Positions 7,566 to 16,065 of a DNA stretch of 32,374 bases are shown in pieces. Position 1 is the first letter of the stretch. Every line of letters begins with the position of its first letter. Made by a program: the position numbers and the translations under genes. The DNA lies in the NCBI RefSeq assembly GCF_008119785.1, contig NZ_VSFA01000081.1, forward strand, positions 1-32,374, read 5' to 3'. The notes under the pieces are model-generated. The model saw only the letters and a program-made list of their open reading frames with translations. It did not search any database and had not been told where the DNA came from. This DNA is from Micromonospora sp. MP36 (GTDB lineage Bacteria; Actinomycetota; Actinomycetes; Mycobacteriales; Micromonosporaceae).

Positions 7566-10500
7566 CTACCGGGGTTCACGGCCGGGCTGGCGGGGTTGTG
7601 CACGGGCGACCCACCAGCCGAGCAGGACGATGAGCACCGAAACCCCGAGCTTGATCGACAGGCTCCAGACCAGCGCCGCCGAACCGCTGCGGGACCAGTC
7701 CCACCATAGGATGCCGGCGAGCGTCAGCAGGACGACGAGGGCTGCCGCGGCCAGGCGCACACCGACCGGTCTGGTCCGGGGCGACAGCAGGGCAGCAGAC
7801 GAGAACCCGGCCAGGAGCAGGAGAACAGCGAGGAGGGTCAGTGCGATCGGCACCGCGGGCACCAGCAGTGTGACGGCGAGGAGGACACCGCCGGCCGCGA
7901 CGGCGATCTCCACCGCATGTGTGCCCACTGCGCTGCCGCGGGTGAGCATGGCCACCATCGCCCAGACGGCGAGGGCGTAGCCGCGGAAGGCGGAGAGGAC
8001 CATGGCCACCGGCTTGATGCGCGCCGAGTCCCCGGCGACATTGGCCAGCACGGTGGCGGTGTGCGACAGGGTACGCGCGAACGTGTCGCTTCCGACGTCG
8101 CCTCCGATGCGTTCCCTGCCGATCTTCGCGGCTTCCTCCCACAGCCGCCACAGGTCCGGTGCCGGAATGTTCTGACCGGCGTTGCGGTCGGCGGCGTCGA
8201 AGGACTCCAACCAGCTGTTGCTCGTCTGGGAGCGGTCGTTGCCTTCGGCGCGTACCGCGTTGGCGAGGCTGGGGAGGTCTTCTCTGAGCACAGCGGTCTG
8301 GATCGGTCGGGCCAGGACGCGGGTGCAGGCGCGCAATGCTGGTGCGTCCGGGCCAACGATGATCTGTTCCACCTCGCGTTCACATGCCGCACGGTCCTGC
8401 GCCCACTGCTCCGCCAGCCAGCTTCGGTCCGGTGACTGGTCGGGAACCGCGCATCGCTCGACCGCCTCCATGAGCTGGGCCACGGCCTGAGCGGGAGCCG
8501 GCCGGGGACCGGCGGCAGCCGCCGACCGGGGGGTGAGCAGACATTGCCGCAGTCGCTCCGGGGCCAGCAGGATCCGGATGAGCTGTTCGACCGCGTCCAT
8601 GCGGCCGTGCAGCCAGTCGTTCATGCGCCAGGAGCCGCGGTAGAAGGCGCCGAAGTGGTGCAGCTGGATGCCGGTCAACCGGTCGGGGTGCAGGGAGGAG
8701 AGTTTGGCCAGTTCCACTTCCTGTTCCGGCTCGGGGCTGGCGCTGGTGAAGGCCAGCTGTACGACGTCGAGGCGCAGCATGTTCTGCAGCACCGTCTCGT
8801 CGGCGATCCGTTCCTCGCTGATGGCAGGGCCCGCGTCAGCCGTCGCGGTCTGGGGCGTCGCCCGACCCGTGGTCTGGGCGGGTTGCGGTGGCACGAGGAA
8901 TCGGTGGAGTGCGGCGAGCCGCTGCGTCCATTCGCCATCCGGGTCGAGTACGTCGTTCCCGACCTCGCTCACCGCCCGCAACGCGGGGGCGATCTCGCGG
9001 AGGCGCCGGGCCAGTTCGAGGGCCTGTCGGTAGAGGCGAGCCCGCCGGGCGCCCTCGTCGGAGACGGGTGGGCAGTCCCAAGCCACCAACGCGGCCGCGA
9101 GCCATCGCTCCAGTTCGGGCAGGTTCTCGGCGGTCTGGTTCAGCGAGCCCCGGCGTGCGGGCATCGGGCTGATTCCGTAGCGGGACGGTCCGGTCGGTGC
9201 CGTGGACCAGTAGCGGTTGAGATCCTCCCGGTCGGCGTGGATCTCCTTCAGCGTGGCGGTCACCGTTTCCCGGCAGCACACGATGGCCCTCCGCTCGGGC
9301 GTGCCGAGGTGGGCTAGCCAGACCGCTCGTTTGAGCAGGTCGACGGTCATGTCGGCGAGCCGTTGGACGGTGGTCTGCCCCCAGTCCCAGCTCGCATCGA
9401 CGCGTCCGAGCGCCTCCGGCAAGGGGCCCGTCGGGATGAACGACATCGGCTGTCGCCGCAGCGCGGCGAGCAGTTCCTGCATGCTCCACTGCTCGGCGGG
9501 TCGGCCGCGCTGCCCGGCCGCCAACAGCGGGGCCAAGGTTCGGGCGGCGTTCTCGGCGCGCACCTCCAGGTACGCCGGCCACGCCCGTTCGGAGAGTTGA
9601 TCGGCGACGTCGGTCATCGCCATCGCGAACCGGTCACGTGCCCGGCGGCGCACCCGCACGTTGGCGTTGCGGTTGCGAATCTCGGTGAGTTCCCGGGAAA
9701 CGGAGTCGGTGGCCCGCAGGCGGGTGAGGACGCCCAGCAGCACCTCCCGGGCGGACGGTAGCGGCGACCCGGGCAGGTTGGCCGGGTCTGGTTCGGGCAC
9801 CAGGTGGGCGGTGGGGGAGGAGCGAATCTGCTCGCCCGGATCCGGAGCGACGTAAGCGAGCACGCGGCGTACCTGAACGCCGGCGGTCTGCCGGTACACC
9901 GCCTCCAGAGCAGGCCTGATCGGCTTGTTGAGGAGCACTCCGCCGTCCACCACGTGCTGTGATTCGCGAAAGTTGGCTCGACCCGCCGTGGACGCCCACC
10001 GCAGGTCGCCGTCCGGGTCTCCGGGGCTCACCCACACGAAGTGCGGCTCGAAGGCGCCGGGGAAGGCGGAGGTGCATCGCGCTGCGGCGGCCAACTCCTC
10101 GAGCACGGCGTCGGCGGCGAGATCGCCGCTGACGGGTCTCCCATCGCGGTAGCCGGCCCGCAGGTCGGCGAAGCGGAAGGTGGCGTCGTGATCGGTCTCG
10201 GTGACGGCGACGCCCAGATCGTCGGTGAACGTCGTGGACCTGCCCTGCCAGAGCGTCCCGGTCAGCACCAACTCGATCGGCAGGCGGTCGTCGTCCAGGC
10301 AGCTCGGCGGGCGCCTGGCATCCGAGATCACCTTTTCCAGCGCTTCCCTCACCTTGGGCAGGAAGTAGTCGTCGCCCTTCAGCAGGGACTTCGGGTTGCG
10401 GGTCAAGGGATCGCGGAGTAGCCGGTCCAGGCTGCCGTGCTCGTGCCACAGGTCGCGCATGACCGACAGATCCCCGCCCCGGGCGAGGCCGAGCGCCAGG

Positions 10501-10769
10501 AAGGCGCCGTTGAGACCGCCCGCCGACGTCCCTGAGATCACATCAACGCGGACGTCGGCCCGCAGCAGGTCCAGCAGTGAGGAGTACGCCGATCCCGCCC
10601 CGCTGCGGGCCGTGGCCAGGCGGAAGAGCTCAAGGGTCACGCCGCTGATCCACACCGCCAGGCTGACTCCGCCGGTCATCACCGCGGCGAGTCGGATGTC
10701 CTGCCGGTCGGCGTCCTCGGCAGGCGAGGCCGGCCAATCCGGCTCGTGATCCTCCACTGTCTCCGCCAC
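7566..10769 (-). CDS. Large patatin-like phospholipase-related protein with C-terminal membrane helices
   Basis: The 1067-aa protein has an N-terminal patatin domain: glycine-rich MTGGVSLAVWISG (residues 31-43), nucleophile elbow GTSAGG with Ser82, and catalytic Asp275 in VVDGGVLLNKP. The Ser-Asp dyad is intact, so acyl-ester hydrolase (lipase/phospholipase) activity is plausible. A long helical middle region (about 290-920) matches what I know of the actinobacterial patatin-related family (TIGR03607/DUF3376). The last 140 residues hold four to five hydrophobic helices, which would anchor the enzyme in the membrane with the catalytic domain probably cytosolic. The GTG at 10769 has no clear ribosome-binding site. 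A GTG at 10757 has GGAG just upstream and would remove four residues. Physiological substrate and partners are unknown. Confidence 0.88.
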   Translation of the reverse strand: MAETVEDHEPDWPASPAEDADRQDIRLAAVMTGGVSLAVWISGVTLELFRLATARSGAGSAYSSLLDLLRADVRVDVISGTSAGGLNGAFLALGLARGGDLSVMRDLWHEHGSLDRLLRDPLTRNPKSLLKGDDYFLPKVREALEKVISDARRPPSCLDDDRLPIELVLTGTLWQGRSTTFTDDLGVAVTETDHDATFRFADLRAGYRDGRPVSGDLAADAVLEELAAAARCTSAFPGAFEPHFVWVSPGDPDGDLRWASTAGRANFRESQHVVDGGVLLNKPIRPALEAVYRQTAGVQVRRVLAYVAPDPGEQIRSSPTAHLVPEPDPANLPGSPLPSAREVLLGVLTRLRATDSVSRELTEIRNRNANVRVRRRARDRFAMAMTDVADQLSERAWPAYLEVRAENAARTLAPLLAAGQRGRPAEQWSMQELLAALRRQPMSFIPTGPLPEALGRVDASWDWGQTTVQRLADMTVDLLKRAVWLAHLGTPERRAIVCCRETVTATLKEIHADREDLNRYWSTAPTGPSRYGISPMPARRGSLNQTAENLPELERWLAAALVAWDCPPVSDEGARRARLYRQALELARRLREIAPALRAVSEVGNDVLDPDGEWTQRLAALHRFLVPPQPAQTTGRATPQTATADAGPAISEERIADETVLQNMLRLDVVQLAFTSASPEPEQEVELAKLSSLHPDRLTGIQLHHFGAFYRGSWRMNDWLHGRMDAVEQLIRILLAPERLRQCLLTPRSAAAAGPRPAPAQAVAQLMEAVERCAVPDQSPDRSWLAEQWAQDRAACEREVEQIIVGPDAPALRACTRVLARPIQTAVLREDLPSLANAVRAEGNDRSQTSNSWLESFDAADRNAGQNIPAPDLWRLWEEAAKIGRERIGGDVGSDTFARTLSHTATVLANVAGDSARIKPVAMVLSAFRGYALAVWAMVAMLTRGSAVGTHAVEIAVAAGGVLLAVTLLVPAVPIALTLLAVLLLLAGFSSAALLSPRTRPVGVRLAAAALVVLLTLAGILWWDWSRSGSAALVWSLSIKLGVSVLIVLLGWWVARAQPRQPGREPR

Positions 10770-10910
10770 GTACTACCGGAGGGTGATCACGGCGATGAGC
10801 GAACGCAGGGAAGTTTGCCTGAATCCAGCAGTCATGTCCGGAATAGTATGTCGATGCCGGTGCGTCCGGAGATCCCATCGCGGTCCGACACGCCGGCACC
10901 GGCTCCGTCG

Positions 10911-10926
10911 TGTGCCCGCGGGCACA
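10911..10926. terminator. Palindrome/possible terminator after SRPBCC gene
   Basis: TGTGCCCGCGGGCACA is a perfect 16-bp palindrome that can fold as a 6-bp stem with a CGCG loop. It sits 11 bases past the stop of the minus-strand SRPBCC gene and about 140 bp before the patatin gene. It could be a weak terminator or an operator for patatin. Confidence 0.4.
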
Positions 10927-10937
10927 AGAGCCGTTGG

Positions 10938-11408
10938 TTACCGGGACGACTCGTCCGCCTCGACAAGCCGGGCCAGGTTGGCCAATGCCATACGCGTACC
11001 GGTCTCGTTGTCCGCGGCGGGAACCCCGTCGGGAATGCCTTCGTGCACGACAAGGACGTCGGTCCCGCCGTCCGCGTCGGTGAGCGTGGTGGTCATCGTC
11101 ATGGTGCCCTGGAACGCGGGGTCCGCCGTCTCGAACTCGAACACTTCGACCACCTGCTCATTCGGCACAAGCTTGAGAAATCGACCGTGGTAGGTGTCGG
11201 TGCGCGACGTCGACTTGCCGGCACCTTCGATCGTGTCGTAGGTGAGCGAGACGCGGAATGAGCCACCTTCGCGGGCGTCGAACTGGTGAACCTGACTGCT
11301 CATGCCTGCGGGAACCCGCCACCTGGCGATCGCGTCGGCATCCACCAGCGCGCGGTAGACGGCCGGACGGGAAGCGTTGACATGCTGCGAGACGCGCGTC
11401 GAATTCAT
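10938..11408 (-). CDS. SRPBCC (AHSA1/Hsp90 activator-like) domain protein
   Basis: The 156-aa START-like protein begins with the usual VSQHVNASRPAVYRALVDADAIARWRVP in short form: residues RVSQHV, AVYRAL, IARWRVP. It continues with FDAREGGSFRVSLTYD and ends with the long C-terminal helix NLARLVEADES. Such domains form a hydrophobic cavity that binds lipophilic ligands. Bacterial AHSA1-like members are mostly of unknown function and often pair with ArsR regulators, but no such regulator is next to this one. The ATG at 11408 gives the normal family length. An in-frame start at 11483 would add 25 unrelated residues. There is no clear ribosome-binding site. Confidence 0.85.
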   Translation of the reverse strand: MNSTRVSQHVNASRPAVYRALVDADAIARWRVPAGMSSQVHQFDAREGGSFRVSLTYDTIEGAGKSTSRTDTYHGRFLKLVPNEQVVEVFEFETADPAFQGTMTMTTTLTDADGGTDVLVVHEGIPDGVPAADNETGTRMALANLARLVEADESSR

Positions 11409-11502
11409 GGGGGCAGGGTAGTGCGTGTCGGCGCGGTTGCTGGGCAAGCGGAACGGCAGTCCGCCGGTCCGTGCGGTGGTCATCGCGGGCTGACCCGCCG
11501 GC

Positions 11503-13473
11503 TCACCGGCCAGCGCCGAGGGCGGCAGCGAGCTGGTGGAGGTGGTGTGCGACAGGGCCGACGGTGAGCATGCCGCTGCCAGCGCCGGCCAGCTCCGTCG
11601 CGGCCGGCGCGAGTGCCGTCCGGGCGCGCTGCATCATCGCCCGGTCGGTCACGGCGATCGCGGCCTGACCGGTGAGGCACCACAGGGCCTCGAACAGCAG
11701 ATCGCGTGGCGGGTTCGGAGTCTGCCGCAGCGCCGCCGCGGCGTCGGCCGGGCGGTCCCGGCCCAACAGCACCAGCGGGCGCGCCCATGGGGCGTACGGG
11801 CCCCAGTCGGTGTCGTCGGCGAAGTCGACCGGAAGACCGCGCCACACCCGCAGGCACAACAGGGCCAGCGGGAGCAGGCCCTCCTCGACGCCCGGCATGC
11901 CGGCGCCGGCAAGCTGCGCCGCCGCCTCCTGGTAGGCGACTTCCGCGTCCGGCGACGACGCCCCGGTCGCGGCCAGCCGCAGCGCGCGATACCACGTGGT
12001 GAACACCCCCGCCAGGGGGCGCTCGTGCCGCGCGGCGAGCCGGTCCGCGGCGGCGGCGTGCTGGTCGGCCGTGGCGAAGTCGGCGAGTGCGCTGCGCGCC
12101 TGGAGACGGATGAGGTGCCCGAGGATCTCGAACGTCGCCAGGCCGTGCCGGGCGGAGAGGGTGACGAGTTCGTCGCCGATCCGGTCCCGCTCGGGGGCGA
12201 GGCCCGCCCGGTGGAAGGTCTGCATGAACGTGCCGTTGAGGACGAAGGCCAACAGGGCGGGATCGCCCAGCCGGCGGGCGATCCGCTCCGCTTCCCGGGC
12301 CGCCTCGGGGCCGCGCGCCGCCCGCGTACCGCGTGACTCCACCGCGACGGTGGCCAGCAGCCGGGCGCGGGTGGCCTCGGGCGAGGTGGGGCGCAGGGCA
12401 GCGAGGGCCCGCTCCGCCGCCGCCACGATCCGCGCCGCCTGGTCCGGATCATCCGAGCGGGTCCAGATCGCGGGTACGTCGTACCCTCCGATCACCCGCG
12501 CGGTCAGTTCCGGATCGCCCAGCTGCTCGGCCGCGGCGATGGCCGCGACCCGTTGTTCCCGCGCCGCCACGAGCCCGCCCGGGCCGGCCACCGCGAGGCT
12601 GCGCAGCAGGCCGACCGTCGACTCGAGCCGAGCCCGCGAGCCGGCGGCAACGGTACGGTCGTACGCCGCCGCGGCGTCCGCCCACACCCGCTCCGGGCCC
12701 TGCGGGCCGAGAGCATCGCCCACCCGCTCGGACTGGCGCAGAATGTCGACCTCCAGGCGCCGCAACCGGGGGCCCGGATCGACCCCGAGCTGCTCCAGCA
12801 GCAGGTTGCGGGCTCGACGCAGCACCCCGAGCGCATCCCCCTGGCGTCCCGCGCGATACAGGGCCAGCGCCAGCAGCCGCCACCCCTCCTCCCGCCACGG
12901 ATGCTCCGCCACATGGGCGTCAAGATCCGGTACGGCCTCGGCGGCTCGCCCGAGATCCAGGAGCGCCTCGGCCCGCCGCTCGGCCGCGTTCAGCCGTAGC
13001 TGTTCGAGGCGGGAGCGCTCGGCGCGCGCCCACGACTCGTCGTCGAAGCCTGCGTACGCGGGGCCCCGCCACCGCCCCAGGGCACAGTCGAGGCGCTCGA
13101 GCGCCGCCTGCGGCGGTGCGCCGGACGCGGCGGCCACCTCGTCCTCGAACCGCCAGGCGTCCACCGCCTCGGGCGCCGCCCGAAGGACGTACCCAGGCCC
13201 TTCGGTCACCAACAGCCTGGCCGGCTCCCGCGGCGGGCGCTGCGGCTCCAACGCGCGCCGCAACGCCGCCACGAACGTGCGGACGGCGCTCACCGCCCCC
13301 GAGGGTGGGTCCTCCCACAGGTCATCGACGAGCCGGCTGACCGGGACCACCCGGCCGCGGGCGATGATCAGCAGCGCCAGCACCGCCCGGTGTTTCGGGC
13401 CTTTCACGTCGATCGGCGCGCCGGCCTCGTCCCAGGCCACCACCGGCCCGAGCACACCGAAACTGACCTGCAC
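11503..13473 (-). CDS. SARP/AfsR-type transcriptional regulator with BTAD and helical C-terminal region
   Basis: The 656-aa regulator starts VQVSFGVLGPV and carries an OmpR-like winged helix (about residues 1-90; KGPKHRAVLALL, VSRLVDDLWEDPP, VRTFVAALRRALEP). It is followed by the bacterial transcriptional activation domain BTAD (about 95-245; ERSRLEQLRLNAAERRAEALL, HPWREEGWRLLALALYRAGR, DPGPRLRRLEVDIL). The remainder (about 260-656) is Ala/Arg-rich and helical, TPR-like, with no Walker A motif, so it is not a full AfsR with an ATPase. The GTG at 13473 has AGGTGGGG about 8 bases upstream and starts exactly at the domain. The open frame upstream of it covers the divergent hydrolase promoter and is not coding. 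It probably controls the divergent hydrolase and/or itself. Confidence 0.9.
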   Translation of the reverse strand: MQVSFGVLGPVVAWDEAGAPIDVKGPKHRAVLALLIIARGRVVPVSRLVDDLWEDPPSGAVSAVRTFVAALRRALEPQRPPREPARLLVTEGPGYVLRAAPEAVDAWRFEDEVAAASGAPPQAALERLDCALGRWRGPAYAGFDDESWARAERSRLEQLRLNAAERRAEALLDLGRAAEAVPDLDAHVAEHPWREEGWRLLALALYRAGRQGDALGVLRRARNLLLEQLGVDPGPRLRRLEVDILRQSERVGDALGPQGPERVWADAAAAYDRTVAAGSRARLESTVGLLRSLAVAGPGGLVAAREQRVAAIAAAEQLGDPELTARVIGGYDVPAIWTRSDDPDQAARIVAAAERALAALRPTSPEATRARLLATVAVESRGTRAARGPEAAREAERIARRLGDPALLAFVLNGTFMQTFHRAGLAPERDRIGDELVTLSARHGLATFEILGHLIRLQARSALADFATADQHAAAADRLAARHERPLAGVFTTWYRALRLAATGASSPDAEVAYQEAAAQLAGAGMPGVEEGLLPLALLCLRVWRGLPVDFADDTDWGPYAPWARPLVLLGRDRPADAAAALRQTPNPPRDLLFEALWCLTGQAAIAVTDRAMMQRARTALAPAATELAGAGSGMLTVGPVAHHLHQLAAALGAGR

Positions 13474-13501
13474 CTTGTCGACCCCACCTTCCCGTGCCTG
13501 A

Positions 13502-13530
13502 GAGCAACGTATCGCGCTCATCGGTTGCTC
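13502..13530. promoter_or_regulatory. Dyad in SARP/hydrolase divergent promoter
   Basis: GAGCAAC (13502-13508) and GTTGCTC (13524-13530) are perfect inverted copies separated by 15 bp. They lie in the 102-bp gap between the divergent SARP-type regulator and the alpha/beta hydrolase. The position suits an operator for the regulator, although SARPs more often use direct repeats. Confidence 0.4.
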
Positions 13531-13575
13531 ATCCGCGGCCGGCACGCTGAACGAGTCCACGGAGAAAGGAAGACC

Positions 13576-14454
13576 ATGACACCTGTCATCCCCGGGTTCG
13601 ACTACCAGCGCGTAAAGGTCGACGACGACGTGATGCTGCACGCGGCGGTGGGCGGCTCCGGCACCCCGGTCGTGCTGCTGCACGGCTTCCCGCAGACCCA
13701 CCTCATGTGGCGACACGTCGCCGTCGACCTGGCCGCCGACCACACCGTGATCTGCCCCGACCTGCGCGGCTACGGAGCCAGCGACAAACCCGCCGCACAC
13801 CGTGCCGACACGTACGCCAAGCGCACCATGGCCGCGGACATCGTCACCCTCGCCCGCAAGCTCGGCCACGAACGCTTCGCCCTCGCCGGTCACGATCGTG
13901 GTGCCCTCGTGGCCATCCGCGCCGGCCTCGACCACCCCGACACGATCACCCACCTGGCCGCACTCGACGTGCTGCCAACCCTGGACATGTGGGACATCCT
14001 GCACGGGGCCAGCGCCGCGGTCGCCTTCCACCTGTACCTGATGGCCCAGCCAGCGGGCCTGCCCGAGCAGATGATCAGCGCGAGCGCGGACGCCTTCTTC
14101 GGCTACTTCCTCGACGTGTGGGCCCAGAACCCGCAGACCATCCCCGCCGACGTGCGCGCGGCGTACCTGACGGCCTCGCGCGAGGCCGTCGACTCCATCG
14201 TCGCCGACTACCGCGCCTCGGCCGGCGTCGACATCGAGCACGACCGGGCCGATCGGGCCGCCGGGAACCGGCTGGCCATGCCCGTCGCCGTCGTCCAGCA
14301 GGACTGGGGAGCGGCGTTGGGCTACGACGCCGCCGCGTTGTGGCGGGCCTGGGCCCCGAACCTGGAGCACCACACCACGTCCGCGGGGCACTTCATGGCC
14401 GAGGAGGCACCGACAGAGGTCATCAAGATCCTGCGTTCGCTTCTCGTGCGTTAG
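13576..14454 (+). CDS. Alpha/beta hydrolase, haloacetate dehalogenase/epoxide hydrolase-like
   Basis: The 292-aa soluble enzyme has the oxyanion motif HGFPQ (36-40), RGYGASDKP, nucleophile elbow GHDRGA with Asp107 as nucleophile, acid Asp131, and base His272 in SAGHF. An Asp nucleophile is typical of epoxide hydrolases and haloalkanoate dehalogenases. Against fluoroacetate dehalogenase (as I recall its residues), Arg108, His152 and Tyr212 are kept. The second carboxylate-binding Arg is Leu111 and the halide-pocket Trp is Leu153, so true fluoroacetate cleavage is unlikely. The ATG at 13576 follows GGAGAAAGGAAG. It is divergent from the SARP-type regulator, its likely controller. Substrate is unknown; a small epoxide or ester is equally possible. 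Confidence 0.88.
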   Translation: MTPVIPGFDYQRVKVDDDVMLHAAVGGSGTPVVLLHGFPQTHLMWRHVAVDLAADHTVICPDLRGYGASDKPAAHRADTYAKRTMAADIVTLARKLGHERFALAGHDRGALVAIRAGLDHPDTITHLAALDVLPTLDMWDILHGASAAVAFHLYLMAQPAGLPEQMISASADAFFGYFLDVWAQNPQTIPADVRAAYLTASREAVDSIVADYRASAGVDIEHDRADRAAGNRLAMPVAVVQQDWGAALGYDAAALWRAWAPNLEHHTTSAGHFMAEEAPTEVIKILRSLLVR

Positions 14455-14497
14455 GGAACGCCCGCCACCTTTGCCACCATCGGCCCGCTCGTGATGA

Positions 14498-14695
14498 TCA
14501 TTCACACCGATCTTCCGAGCCTCGGCCATAGGGCGCACAGCAGTCCGGGCGGTGCTGGTACACCCGCAGGTCGCGGCCGCGCCAGTGACCGACCTCGGGC
14601 GTGATCTCGTACAGGCAGGCCTGCCACACCACGGTCTCCCCGCCACCGGGCACCACCTGGCCGTCACCTGGCCCGCCGCGCAGCAGCACGTCCAC
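14498..14695 (-). CDS. Small hypothetical protein with RGGPxDGxVV motif
   Basis: The 65-aa product starts with VLLRGGPGDGQVVPGG and ends with DLRVYQHRPDC. The RGGPxDGxxV opening followed by a short beta-rich segment and a (R/Y)VYxH-type tail is seen in small actinobacterial and phage-associated proteins of unknown role, which is why I keep this ORF. The start is GTG at 14695, or a second GTG at 14689; AAGGTGG overlaps the first GTG. It has no membrane segment. It converges on the hydrolase gene with 43 bp between stops and is divergent from the broken ligase. Confidence is moderate because of its length. Confidence 0.5.
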   Translation of the reverse strand: MDVLLRGGPGDGQVVPGGGETVVWQACLYEITPEVGHWRGRDLRVYQHRPDCCAPYGRGSEDRCE

Positions 14696-14817
14696 CTTTT
14701 CGACGGTACGTAACCGGCGCGGCCGGAATCCGGATTACCAGCGCCTTGCCCTCGGCGGCGTCCGCGGCCGGCGCGGGTCCTGCAGCCAGGCTGGGGGATC
14801 CGCACCTGCGGCCGACG

Positions 14818-14843
14818 GTTGCTCCACGGCCGTGGCCAGCAAC
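14818..14843. other. Imperfect hairpin in 14696-14937 intergenic region
   Basis: GTTGCT-CCACGGC is followed at once by GCCGTGG-CC-AGCAAC. The arms pair fully except for a two-base bulge (CC). It lies between the divergent small protein and the ligase and could be an operator or leader structure. The rest of the gap shows only a short AATCCGGATT palindrome and no convincing ORF. Confidence 0.3.
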
Positions 14844-14937
14844 CGCCGGTGGTGTCGCAGGCCAACGCAGATTCGTTGTCGCGGATCTCCGCCCGGGCTC
14901 GCCTCCTTCTTCCCCACGATGACCTGGGGAGGCGAAG

Positions 14938-14979
14938 ATGAGAGGCTCTTGCGGCCGGCGTGGGCGGGACCGGACGTGA
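14938..14979 (+). CDS. Possible 13-codon leader peptide before ligase
   Basis: GGGGAGG ends 5 bases before the ATG at 14938, the best ribosome-binding site in this stretch. The ATG opens a 13-codon Arg/Gly-rich ORF in a different frame from the ligase. Its stop overlaps the most likely ligase start as GTGA (GTG at 14976, TGA at 14977-14979). It may be a coupled leader peptide, or the true ligase N-terminus displaced by a second indel. No homology can be claimed for a peptide this short. Confidence 0.3.
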   Translation: MRGSCGRRGRDRT

Positions 14980-16045
14980 CTCCCGCCCGACCGGGGGCGA
15001 GCGCCGCGGCGGAAGCCGGCCTGCACCGGCCGGCCGCACCGATGCTCGCGGCGCCGGTCGACGCGGTGCCCGAGGGCCCGGACCTGGTGCACGAACCGAA
15101 GTGGGACGGGTGGCGGGCGCTCGCCTTCCGGGAGACCGACGGCGTGTACCTGCAGTCACGGGCCGGCCGGAACCTGACCACCTACTTCCCGGACATCACC
15201 CGGACGATCCGGGCCGCCGTCCCGCCCGGGGTGGTGCTCGACGGGGAGCTGATCGTCTGGGAGGGCGGCCGGACCAACTTCGCCCAACTGCAGCGACGCG
15301 TCACCGCCGGCCGTGCCCTGCTCCGCCTCGCCCGTGAGTTCCCCGCCCATTACGTGTTGTTCGACCTGCTGGCGGATGCCGGCGGGCAGGTGATCGTGGA
15401 TCTGCCCCGTCCGAGCGTCGGGCCCGGCTGGAGCGGCTCCTCGCCGACGCGCCGGCGCAGCTGACCCTGACCCCGCAGACGGCCGATCTGGAGCAGGTGT
15501 CGGACTGGCTGGTGAACTGGACCGTCGCGGCGGGCATCGAGGGCGTGGTGAGCAAGCGCCTGACCGGCCGGTACGAGCCCGGCCGGCGCGGCTGGTCGAA
15601 GTTCCGGACCCGGATCGTCACGGAGGCGATCATCGGCGGGGTGACCGGCAGCATCAGCAGCCCCGAGACGTTGCTGCTGGGCCGGTTCGACCGGCGGGGG
15701 CGGTTGCGGTACACCGGCCGCTCCCACCCGCTGACCAGCGAGCAGCGCGCCGCGCTGGCCGAGTTGCTGTCGCCGCCGCGGATGCCGCGCCGCGGCGCGA
15801 TCGCCCACCCATGGCCGCAGGCGCTGCCCGCGTCGTGGTCCGGCCAGCTGGACCGGCCCGAGCCCCTGCCGTACGCACAGGTGGAGCCCAGCGTGGTGGC
15901 CGAGATCGACGCGGACGTCGCGTTCGAGCACGGACGCTGGCGCCACCGGGTGCGGTACGCGCGGGCCCGGCCCGACATGTCGGTCTACGACGTGCCGCTG
16001 CTCCTCGGCGAGGGCGAAGACCCGTTCGGGACGGAGACCGGCTGA
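14976..16045 (+). pseudogene. ATP-dependent DNA ligase (LigC/LigD ligase-domain type), frameshifted
   Basis: The ligase of about 350 aa is split over two frames. The first frame (14976-15464) has the start LHRPAAPMLAAPVD, the adenylation motif EPKWDGWRAL with nucleophile Lys42, and motif III LDGELIVW, then goes out of frame after VIVDLP. The second frame resumes with ERRARLERLLADAP and carries motif IV EGVVSKRL, RYEPGRRGWSKFR (motif V region) and the OB-fold part through AFEHGRWRHRVRYARARPD to the stop at 16045. Around 15405-15411 one base appears missing. Intact relatives act in nucleotide sealing during NHEJ or repair, but no Ku or polymerase gene is next to this one. Either the gene is dead, a programmed shift occurs, or the base is an error. 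Confidence 0.85.
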
Positions 16046-16065
16046 CGAGATACCGGGTCTTTGCT

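Noticed and set aside
13576..14454. Confident fluoroacetate dehalogenase assignment
   Set aside because: Two pocket residues needed for fluoroacetate (second Arg and the Trp) are replaced by Leu.
13474..15159. N-terminal extension of the SARP frame
   Set aside because: The open frame runs through the divergent hydrolase and ligase region. The protein starts properly at the GTG of 13473 with a ribosome-binding site.
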